Notes under the pieces: model-generated
What the model saw: only the letters and a program-made list of their open reading frames with translations
Told to the model about the DNA's origin: nothing
Databases searched by the model: none
Translations under genes and position numbers: made by a program
Source: Candidatus Omnitrophota bacterium
GTDB lineage: Bacteria; Omnitrophota; Gorgyraeia; Velamenicoccales; Velamenicoccaceae
Length of the DNA stretch: 64,000 nt
NCBI GenBank assembly: GCA_020052645.1
Contig: JAGVOQ010000031.1
Coordinates: forward strand, 35,818 to 99,817
Reading direction: 5' to 3'
Part shown: one piece after another, positions 56,793 through 64,000 of the stretch
Layout of the letters: every line of letters begins with the position of its first letter
Numbering within the stretch: position 1 is the first letter of the stretch

Positions 56793-58241
56793 TTACAACT
56801 TCGGCTTCTCTTTATGCCAAGGCGTATTCTGTTCATACTGAAAAGCTAACCGATAAATATCCTCTTCTCCAAACGGCTTGCCAATAATTTGCATCCCGAG
56901 TGGCAAGCCCTTCTTGGTAAAACCACACGGCAAAGATATCGCCGGTAAACCCGCCAAGTTAACGGAGATTGTGTAGATATCAGACAAATACATGCTTAAA
57001 GGATCATCCATCTTCTCGCCGATCTTAAAAGCCGGCGTGGGTGACGTTGGAGTTAAGATAACATCAAAATCACTAAAAACCTTATCGAAATCCTGCTTAA
57101 CTAGGGTCCTCACTTTTAAAGCCCTTGAATAATACGCGTCATAATAGCCGCTAGACAATACATAGGTTCCCAGGATAATCCTCCGCTTAGCTTCAGCACC
57201 AAACCCCTGGCCGCGGCTCTCTTTATACATAGAGATCAACCCTTTCGAATCATTATCATTACCAGATTGAGCTCTAAAACCGTACTGAACGCCGTCAAAA
57301 CGCGCCAGATTCGATGATGCTTCAGCAGTCGCAATAATATAATAAACCGCAACAGCATACTCTGTGTGAGGCAAGCTGACTTCTTTAAAAATAGCTCCCA
57401 GAGACTCTAGTCTTGCCTTGGCTTCTTCCAAAGAAGCACGCACTTCAAGGTCCATGCCTTCAACAAAATATTCTTTCGGGAGTGCGACACGCATTCCCTT
57501 AACATCTTTTCCTAAAATTTTTAAATAATCCGGTACAGGCATCGGCACAGACGTCGAATCACGCTCATCATAACCTGCGATTACTTTTAATAAAAGTGCG
57601 TTATCTCTGATATCTTTTGTGAAGGGTCCTATTTGATCCAAACTTGAAGCAAAAGCAATAAGTCCATAACGCGAAACGCGTCCATAGGTCGGCTTCAAGC
57701 CCACAACGCCACATAAAGATGCTGGCTGACGGATAGAGCCGCCCGTGTCCGATCCCAGGCTCATGATCACTTCATCAGCTGCCACAGCCGCTGCAGACCC
57801 ACCACTTGAACCTCCGGGCACACAATCAAGATCCCAAGGATTGCGCGTCGGGTAAAAACAGGACGTCTCGCACGAAGACCCAAAAGCAAATTCATCCATA
57901 TTTGTTTTTCCAAAAATGATAGCACCGCTGTTTTTAAGTTTTTCAACCACGGTCGCGTCATAGGGCGCCCTGAATCCTTTTAAGATGCGCGAAGAACATT
58001 CCGTCAAATCACCCTTGCTACAAATATTATCTTTAATGGCAACGGGGATTTGAGCCAAAGGCCCATCTGCATCTTGTCTGATTTTGACTTGATCAAAAAA
58101 AGGAGTCCGCGCAAACGCCCGAACCTTAGATTCCGTCTCTTCATAACGAATTTTCACATCATTCAAAATATCTGTCGGAGTATTTCTTCCAGAATCAAGA
58201 AGATTTTTTAATTCGTGGGCTGTTAAAAAATTTAATTTCAT
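56793..58241 (-). CDS. gatA: Asp/Glu-tRNA amidotransferase subunit A
   Basis: [57 protein letters not shown]. Confidence 0.98.
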   Translation of the reverse strand: MKLNFLTAHELKNLLDSGRNTPTDILNDVKIRYEETESKVRAFARTPFFDQVKIRQDADGPLAQIPVAIKDNICSKGDLTECSSRILKGFRAPYDATVVEKLKNSGAIIFGKTNMDEFAFGSSCETSCFYPTRNPWDLDCVPGGSSGGSAAAVAADEVIMSLGSDTGGSIRQPASLCGVVGLKPTYGRVSRYGLIAFASSLDQIGPFTKDIRDNALLLKVIAGYDERDSTSVPMPVPDYLKILGKDVKGMRVALPKEYFVEGMDLEVRASLEEAKARLESLGAIFKEVSLPHTEYAVAVYYIIATAEASSNLARFDGVQYGFRAQSGNDNDSKGLISMYKESRGQGFGAEAKRRIILGTYVLSSGYYDAYYSRALKVRTLVKQDFDKVFSDFDVILTPTSPTPAFKIGEKMDDPLSMYLSDIYTISVNLAGLPAISLPCGFTKKGLPLGMQIIGKPFGEEDIYRLAFQYEQNTPWHKEKPKL

Positions 58242-58251
58242 TCGATTACCT

Positions 58252-58390
58252 TTAATGAGCGCTTAACTTATGGAATATTTACATGACATAAGTTAAAAAC
58301 GCGAATAGATCCTTGACATTTACCTTCAATGAAATAATAGGTAGATGTCAAGGATTATCTCGGGCAATAGACTTATGTTCGCTTTTGCTC
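58252..58390. repeat. Structured two-copy element, copy 2 (between gatC and gatA)
   Basis: TTTAATGAGCGCTTAACTTATGGAA...GACATAAGTTA...ATCCTTGACATTTACC...GGTAGATGTCAAGG...ACTTATGTTCGCT. Confidence 0.8.
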
Positions 58391-58397
58391 CATAAGC

Positions 58398-58688
58398 CTA
58401 GCCCTCGATGACTTTCGGTACTTTAAAAAATTGGCCTTGTTTTGCAGGGGCGCTATCCATAACAAGCTTCGGATCCAAAGACGATTTAACGATATCAGGC
58501 CTCGTGACATTTTTAATATCTAAAACATGCGCAGCTGGCATGATCGCGCTTACATCAAGCTTTTTAAGCTGATCGATATACTCAAAAATGCCTTCCAATT
58601 GTTTTTGGAAATGTTCGATTTCGCTCTCGCTCAAGCCGATACGAGCCAAATTTGCGATATAACGAACATCCTCTTTGGATATGGCCAT
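58398..58688 (-). CDS. gatC: Asp/Glu-tRNA amidotransferase subunit C
   Basis: MAISKEDVRYIANLARIGLSESEIEHFQKQLEGIFEYIDQLKKLD. Confidence 0.96.
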   Translation of the reverse strand: MAISKEDVRYIANLARIGLSESEIEHFQKQLEGIFEYIDQLKKLDVSAIMPAAHVLDIKNVTRPDIVKSSLDPKLVMDSAPAKQGQFFKVPKVIEG

Positions 58689-58785
58689 ACTTTTGATCCT
58701 TTTTTGTCGTAACTTAATGTCTTATATAGTTTTTCACTATATCATTGCTCGTATGAAAAGTCAAAGATTGTTCAAGAGGTTTTAT

Positions 58786-59595
58786 TTAATAAGCACGCAA
58801 TAAAGAATTGCTTAACTGCGCGAAATCGCTAAGCTTAAGTTCTTCGGCACGGCGCTCACAAAAAAACTGAAAAGGCAATTCTTTCAAATCGTCCTTAGAC
58901 ACCAGCGTTGACAAAGAAGTGTAGAGCTTCTTCCTTCTTTGACCGAAAGCTGCCCGGACCACCTTAAAAAAAAGCTTTTCAGATTTTACGGTAAAACCTC
59001 TCTCTTGAGGCGTTTTTGGCTTAAGCCTCAAGAAACAAGAATCAACCTTTGGCGCGGGCCAAAACGATCCTTTTTTGATTTTAAAAAGGACTTCAGGCGT
59101 ACAAAAATAATTCGCAAAGCAGGTCAAAGAACTATAATCCTTGGATCCGACGCCTGCGGTCAACCTTACACCTACTTCTCTCTGTACTGTAATAAAAATA
59201 TCATCAACATAACTTATGCTATTAAAAAGATGCTCCAGTATAGGCGTTGTGATGTAATAAGGGAGATTGCCTATAATTTTAAAGCTTGAGATCGCGTGAA
59301 GACGAGCATATTTTTTGATATCGAATTTTAAAATATCTTTGCAGATAATTTTAGCGGAAGGATTTTCTTTTGTTTCTTCTTTTAAAATTGCACAGAAGCG
59401 CCTATCCACTTCCACCGCGACAAGTCGACGGACTTTTGGCAACAACTCAAAAGTCAGGGCCCCCATTCCGGGGCCGATTTCTAAAATGCTCATTTTTTTA
59501 GATAACGGTATTGCCGCAACAATTTTTTTTATTATATTTTTGTCGTTAAGGAAATTCTGGCCGAATCGCTTGAGAGGCGTTAAGAATAAATTCAT
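58786..59595 (-). CDS. rsmA: 16S rRNA dimethyladenosine transferase RsmA/KsgA
   Basis: KRFGQNFLNDKNIIKKIVAAI; ILEIGPGMGALTFELL; IIGNLPYYITTPI; likely start MNLFLTPLKRF at 59595. Confidence 0.96.
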   Translation of the reverse strand: MNLFLTPLKRFGQNFLNDKNIIKKIVAAIPLSKKMSILEIGPGMGALTFELLPKVRRLVAVEVDRRFCAILKEETKENPSAKIICKDILKFDIKKYARLHAISSFKIIGNLPYYITTPILEHLFNSISYVDDIFITVQREVGVRLTAGVGSKDYSSLTCFANYFCTPEVLFKIKKGSFWPAPKVDSCFLRLKPKTPQERGFTVKSEKLFFKVVRAAFGQRRKKLYTSLSTLVSKDDLKELPFQFFCERRAEELKLSDFAQLSNSLLRAY

Positions 59596-60545
59596 TTCGG
59601 AGAGCATTTTGTCCACAAACAAGCCAGGCGAAGCGCTTCTTCCATTGAATGATGATCGGCGATATTTTTTCCTGCGATATCAAAAGCTGTGCCGTGCAAA
59701 GGCGACGTTCTAATAAAAGGCAGGCCGATCGTCACGTTAACACCTTTTTGAAAAGAAGCCATTTTAAAAGGAATCAGTCCCTGGTCATGATACATCGCCA
59801 TAACTAAATCAAACTCACCCTGACGGGCTCTGCGAAAAATCGTATCAGCCGCAAACGGCCCAAAAAAATATTCTCCACGAACTTTATTAAGCTTCTTGAT
59901 CGCAGGAATAATAGAAGCCTTCTCTTCGCTTCCAAAAAGACCCGATTCACTGGCATGAGGATTCAAGCCACAGACAGCGATTGAAGGATTTTTTATTTTT
60001 ACGATATCTTTTAAGAATTTTAATACGAAATCACCACAGCGTTCAATCTTTGTCTCTGTGATCGATCTTATGGCATCTTTCAACGACATGTGCCGAGTCG
60101 CTAAAACAACTTTAAGCGCATCCGAAACAAAAACCATCTCAACATGCGAAACGCCAAAAGCATGCGCCAAAAACTCAGTATGCCCAGGCCACAAGAAACC
60201 TGCGCGGGCTACATGCTCTTTAGATAAAGGCGCAGTCACCAAACCATAGCACTCCCCTTTTTTAATAAGATTCACCGCGACCTTTAAATATTCCAGAGTC
60301 GCCTGAGCTGTTTCTTTAGAAGGAGCTCCGGGACTAAAATATTCAGGCGTTACATTCTTTAGATCAAGCAGACGGACATTCTTTTGATTCTTAAAACCGT
60401 AGCGCGACAAAACAAAAAGATCCCCGCAAACGTAAAACGTCGCATCCTTGACATGCTTCAAAGCGCCCAAAGCCTTGACCAAGACTTCAGGGCCAATGCC
60501 GGTGGGTTCCCCCATGCTGATGGCAATACGGATATTTTTTTTCAT
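59592..60545 (-). CDS. pdxA: 4-hydroxythreonine-4-phosphate dehydrogenase
   Basis: IAISMGEPTGIGPEVLVKAL; GHTEFLAHAFG; AMYHDQGLIPFKM; GTAFDIAGKNIAD. Confidence 0.97.
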   Translation of the reverse strand: MKKNIRIAISMGEPTGIGPEVLVKALGALKHVKDATFYVCGDLFVLSRYGFKNQKNVRLLDLKNVTPEYFSPGAPSKETAQATLEYLKVAVNLIKKGECYGLVTAPLSKEHVARAGFLWPGHTEFLAHAFGVSHVEMVFVSDALKVVLATRHMSLKDAIRSITETKIERCGDFVLKFLKDIVKIKNPSIAVCGLNPHASESGLFGSEEKASIIPAIKKLNKVRGEYFFGPFAADTIFRRARQGEFDLVMAMYHDQGLIPFKMASFQKGVNVTIGLPFIRTSPLHGTAFDIAGKNIADHHSMEEALRLACLWTKCSPK

Positions 60546-61462
60546 TTGGAATCTCGTATAGAAATATACGCTTTATCTTTAAGGCTCTCAACCCATTCCT
60601 TGAGCCGCACGATGGTCTTTGCCTGTTCAAGTTCTGCGGAAATGACATCTTTAACATTTTCCAGAGGCTCTCGCAAAGACGGAAGGCGATCTTTAGCAAG
60701 GAAAATATAAAAACCATCGTTGACTTCAATGGGCTTTGAATACTCGCCGCTCTTTAGCTTAAAAATAACATCCTCTAATTCTTTTTTCAACTGGCCACGG
60801 CTGACTTTTTCAAGGCCGGCTTTTTCAGAATAAGCTTTAGCAACCTCTTTAAAATCACGCCCTGCGGATAACTCTGTTTCAACTTTTTTTAAAGTCTCTT
60901 TCTTCGTCACAAAAATTGAATCAACCTCCAAGGTTTCAGGGGTCATGTATTTATCCTGATGCTCATTGAAATAATCCGTGATTTCCTTAGGGCTTATATT
61001 CACCTTATCCTTAACTTCTCGCTGTATAAGGGTGTAGATCATAAACTGATTCCTAAACTTCTTCTTCAATTCCGATAAACTCAAGCCCTCACTTTTGAGC
61101 GCTTCCATAAAAACAGCTTCACCGCCAGCTCTTTCTTTCAAATCTTTAACACGGTCATCAATAACGCTTTCATCGATCTTTAATTTTTGATCCTTAGCCT
61201 CCTGCAAAATCAGACGATCTTCGATCATTCGATCTAAACAAAATTTCCTAAGCTCCTCTTGAGTTTTATCGGCAGTCTCCGGGGCCTGCTCCATCGCCGC
61301 CAATTTCACAAAAGTAAGCAGCTCGCCTTCTGTAATGATGTCCTTATTGACGACAGCGACAATCTTATCCAACTGCTCGGCGCCGACACTACTTGCTAAA
61401 AATAAACTTAAAATAATCACAAGAACAAACTTAAATTTCATGTTTTGTATCATCATTACCAC
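60542..61462 (-). CDS. SurA/PrsA-like peptidyl-prolyl isomerase/chaperone
   Basis: Signal peptide; KIVAVVNKDIITEGELLTFVKLA; DRLILQEAKDQKLKI; parvulin-like LKSGEYSKPIEVNDGFYIFLAKDR. Confidence 0.88.
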   Translation of the reverse strand: MVMMIQNMKFKFVLVIILSLFLASSVGAEQLDKIVAVVNKDIITEGELLTFVKLAAMEQAPETADKTQEELRKFCLDRMIEDRLILQEAKDQKLKIDESVIDDRVKDLKERAGGEAVFMEALKSEGLSLSELKKKFRNQFMIYTLIQREVKDKVNISPKEITDYFNEHQDKYMTPETLEVDSIFVTKKETLKKVETELSAGRDFKEVAKAYSEKAGLEKVSRGQLKKELEDVIFKLKSGEYSKPIEVNDGFYIFLAKDRLPSLREPLENVKDVISAELEQAKTIVRLKEWVESLKDKAYISIRDSK

Positions 61463-61467
61463 CTGCC

Positions 61468-63414
61468 TTAATGGGTTAAACTCTTATTCAAAGTTGAAAC
61501 AGCATCGCGTAACAAGCGGCAATACAAATCAAAACCAACAGCTGAAATATGTCCATGCTGCTCGACGCCCAATAAATTACCCGCTCCCCTTATTTCAAGA
61601 TCCTCCATAGCAATCTTAAATCCGGATCCTAACGCACTGTACTCGCGAATAGCCTCTAATCGTTTTCTTGCTTCCATAGACAAAAGCTTTCCCGAACGCA
61701 CAACAAAATACGCGTACGCCTTACGCGTAAACCGACCCACGCGCCCGCGCATTTGATGCAAATCCGCTAACCCGAAACAATCCGCATTATTAATAACAAT
61801 GGTATTTGCATTCGGCACATCGATCCCCGACTCAATGATCGTCGTAGACACTAAACAATCGATTTTATTATTTAAAAAATCGACCATAATTTTTTCTAAT
61901 ACGCTTGAGGCCATTTGACCATGAGCAAATTCGATGCGCGCGCCTTTTGGCGCAAGGCCTTTGACCACATCCCGCACCTCTTCAATATCTTCAACCCGAT
62001 TATGCACAAAATAAACCTGGCCCTTCCTACGCAGCTCGCGCTCAATCGCCTGTTTCAACAAAACCTTGTCATATTCGACAACGTGCGTCTCGATCGCCAT
62101 CCGGTTTTCCGGCGGCGTATTAACTACGGAAATATCCTTGACCCCCATCAGCGACATATACAGAGTACGCGGAATAGGCGTTGCCGTTAAGGTCAATACA
62201 TCAACCATCGACCGCATCTCTTTAAGCTTTTCCTTTGATTTCACGCCAAACCGCTGCTCCTCATCTATAACAACAAGCCCTAAATCCTTAAAACGTATGT
62301 CTGAAGAAAGAAGTCTATGGGTACCAATAACAATATCGACATGTCCTGTCGCAACTCCGTTGATGATAACTTTTTGCTCGCGAGATGACCTAAAACGACT
62401 GAGCATTTCTACACGCACAGGAAAAGCTTTTAACCGTTTTAAAAAATTTTGGTAATGCTGTTCTGCCAAGATCGTCGTTGGAACAAGGATCGCAACCTGC
62501 TTATCATCCATGACGCATTTAAAAGCCGCGCGCATAGCGATTTCAGTTTTGCCATACCCCACATCCCCGCACAGAAGCCGATCCATAGGATACGTTGCCT
62601 GCATATCTTTCTTGGTTTCAATGAGCGCTTTTAACTGATCCTCTGTTTCCTTGAAAGGAAAAGTCTTTTCGAAATCCGCCTGCCAATCTGTATCTTTTGA
62701 GTAAGAGAAACCCCCCAATGTTTTTCTTAAGGCTTGAAGTTTTAAAAGATCCAACGCTACCCTAACGGTCGCCTTCTGCGCCTTAAGTTTTGAACGCCTC
62801 CACTCTCCTGAACCCAATCGATGGATGAGCGGCTTATGACCAAAAGAGGTATATTTCTGCACCAGATGCATCTGGTCTACGGGAACGAAGAGCCTGTCTT
62901 CTCCGGCATAGCGAATGACCATGTGATCTCGTATGCCCCCGTCGCGCGTCACTTTCTCAAATCCTAAAAAAATCCCGATGCCATGCTGCTGATGAACAAC
63001 ATAATCACCTTTTTTTATGTCAACGAACGTATTAAGCGGAAAAACCTCTTTAATTTCTAAAGCTGCCTGACGACGCAATATTTTTTTAGGCAGCAAAATA
63101 ACGATTTTGTGATTCCAGAAAGGCTTACCGGTTGCAAGACTATAACTTTCAATCGAATGAATGAGGTCATTATCCCACTCGATCCGAACCGGATATTCAA
63201 ACGTTGCCGGAAATACATCGACAATGCCGCCGCGCCTCGAAAAATCCCCCTCTTCCGCAACCTTACTTTGATGCTTATACCCGAATTTCAATAAATGAGC
63301 GGCAAACGACTCCATCGGGATCGTCTGTCCCTCGAAAAATTTAAACGTACTAAAACTTATGTCCGAGGGTTCTTCTTCGCACTTTGTTAGATCATCATCT
63401 GATAAAAGTGTCAT
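61468..63414 (-). CDS. mfd: Short Mfd (transcription-repair coupling factor) lacking N-terminal UvrB-like half and C-terminal D7
   Basis: GDYVVHQQHGIGIFLGFEKVTRDG; LLCGDVGYGKTEIAMRAAFKCVMDDKQVAILVPTTILAEQHY; ITRDEEQRFG-type VVIDEEQRFGVKSKEKLKEMR; 648 aa only. Confidence 0.9.
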   Translation of the reverse strand: MTLLSDDDLTKCEEEPSDISFSTFKFFEGQTIPMESFAAHLLKFGYKHQSKVAEEGDFSRRGGIVDVFPATFEYPVRIEWDNDLIHSIESYSLATGKPFWNHKIVILLPKKILRRQAALEIKEVFPLNTFVDIKKGDYVVHQQHGIGIFLGFEKVTRDGGIRDHMVIRYAGEDRLFVPVDQMHLVQKYTSFGHKPLIHRLGSGEWRRSKLKAQKATVRVALDLLKLQALRKTLGGFSYSKDTDWQADFEKTFPFKETEDQLKALIETKKDMQATYPMDRLLCGDVGYGKTEIAMRAAFKCVMDDKQVAILVPTTILAEQHYQNFLKRLKAFPVRVEMLSRFRSSREQKVIINGVATGHVDIVIGTHRLLSSDIRFKDLGLVVIDEEQRFGVKSKEKLKEMRSMVDVLTLTATPIPRTLYMSLMGVKDISVVNTPPENRMAIETHVVEYDKVLLKQAIERELRRKGQVYFVHNRVEDIEEVRDVVKGLAPKGARIEFAHGQMASSVLEKIMVDFLNNKIDCLVSTTIIESGIDVPNANTIVINNADCFGLADLHQMRGRVGRFTRKAYAYFVVRSGKLLSMEARKRLEAIREYSALGSGFKIAMEDLEIRGAGNLLGVEQHGHISAVGFDLYCRLLRDAVSTLNKSLTH

Positions 63415-63460
63415 GATGATTATCGTTCTATTTTTTCAAAACAACATTTCAAAAAAAACA

Positions 63461-64000
63461 TTATTTCTTTTTCAACCAGGTGTGACACATAAGAACAATC
63501 GGACTGGCGATAAAAATAGTCGAATAGCACCCAATCACGAACCCGAACAATAAAGCCAGCGCGAAAGAATTTAAGATCTCGCCACCCAAAACATACATGG
63601 ACACAACCACCATCAATGTCGCAAAAGAGGTAAGAATGGTCCGAGCCAAAGTCTGATTCAATGCCAGATTAATAACATCTTTTAAGCTCAATTTAAACTT
63701 TGAACGCATCAATTCCCTGACACGGTCATAAATAACAATAGTATCATTGATGGAATAACCCGCGATGGTTAAAAGAGCTGTTACAATCAAAAGGTCTAGC
63801 TGGCGGCCGAAGAAAACAATAAAGCCGGCGGCCAAAATAACATCGTGGAGCAAAGCAAAAACGCCTCCAAAAGCAAAATCAAAATGCTTAAATCGGATAA
63901 ACACATAAAAGAGAATACCCAGTAGCGAAAAAATGATCGCCTTTAAAGCCTTCTCCTTAAGATCGCGACCGACCGTAGGGCCGATTTTTTCAATTCTTAA
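63461..64000 (-). CDS. secF: Protein translocase subunit SecF (5' end outside the window)
   Basis: Frame stays open to the window edge (…IEKIGPTVGRDLKEKALKAIIFSLLGILFYVFIRFKHFDFAFGGVFALLHDVILAAGFIVFFGRQ; TIAGYSINDTIVIYDRVRELMR). Confidence 0.95.
   Translation of the reverse strand, partial: LRIEKIGPTVGRDLKEKALKAIIFSLLGILFYVFIRFKHFDFAFGGVFALLHDVILAAGFIVFFGRQLDLLIVTALLTIAGYSINDTIVIYDRVRELMRSKFKLSLKDVINLALNQTLARTILTSFATLMVVVSMYVLGGEILNSFALALLFGFVIGCYSTIFIASPIVLMCHTWLKKK

Overview
The window is a dense, housekeeping-rich bacterial chromosome segment with nearly every gene on the minus strand. Gene style (Wood-Ljungdahl corrinoid genes, GuaB3, multi-PAS kinase, palindromic intergenic repeats) suggests an uncultured lineage such as Omnitrophota, but that is inference only. 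From left to right it holds: guaA(partial)-guaB3; groEL-groES with a CIRCE operator; coaX-birA-uvrB-nadC-valS; a cimA-lysC-(apgM-like)-coaB-thrC-hom amino-acid cluster; tRNA-Pro; gpsA; a cNMP/P-loop/patatin protein; a divergent ThyA-like protein; three receiver-only response regulators and a 1499-aa multi-PAS kinase; a tRNA-Thr/Tyr/Gly cluster; nnrD-acpS-pdxJ-cdaA-folP-ftsH-tilS; membrane proteins; tRNA-Met; acsE-acsD-cooC-acsV-acsC with larC-larB; a bactofilin-HTH fusion; mgtC-tsaD; ctpA-gatB-gatA-gatC; ksgA-pdxA-surA-like; a short mfd; and secF(partial). The most unusual signal is the repeats. Several intergenic gaps are filled by degenerate arrays with a strict 7-bp period (10-bp at two loci), usually arranged as inverted arms. 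They often abut or supply a CDS stop codon, and two in-frame arrays lie inside valS. Other observations are tRNA-end duplications (tRNA-Met, tRNA-Pro, tRNA-Gly), several two-copy palindromic elements, a 40-aa YbbR-like ORF after cdaA that is missing from the ORF track, and an Mfd lacking domains at both ends. All assignments come from reading the sequence and recalling motifs; no searches were run.
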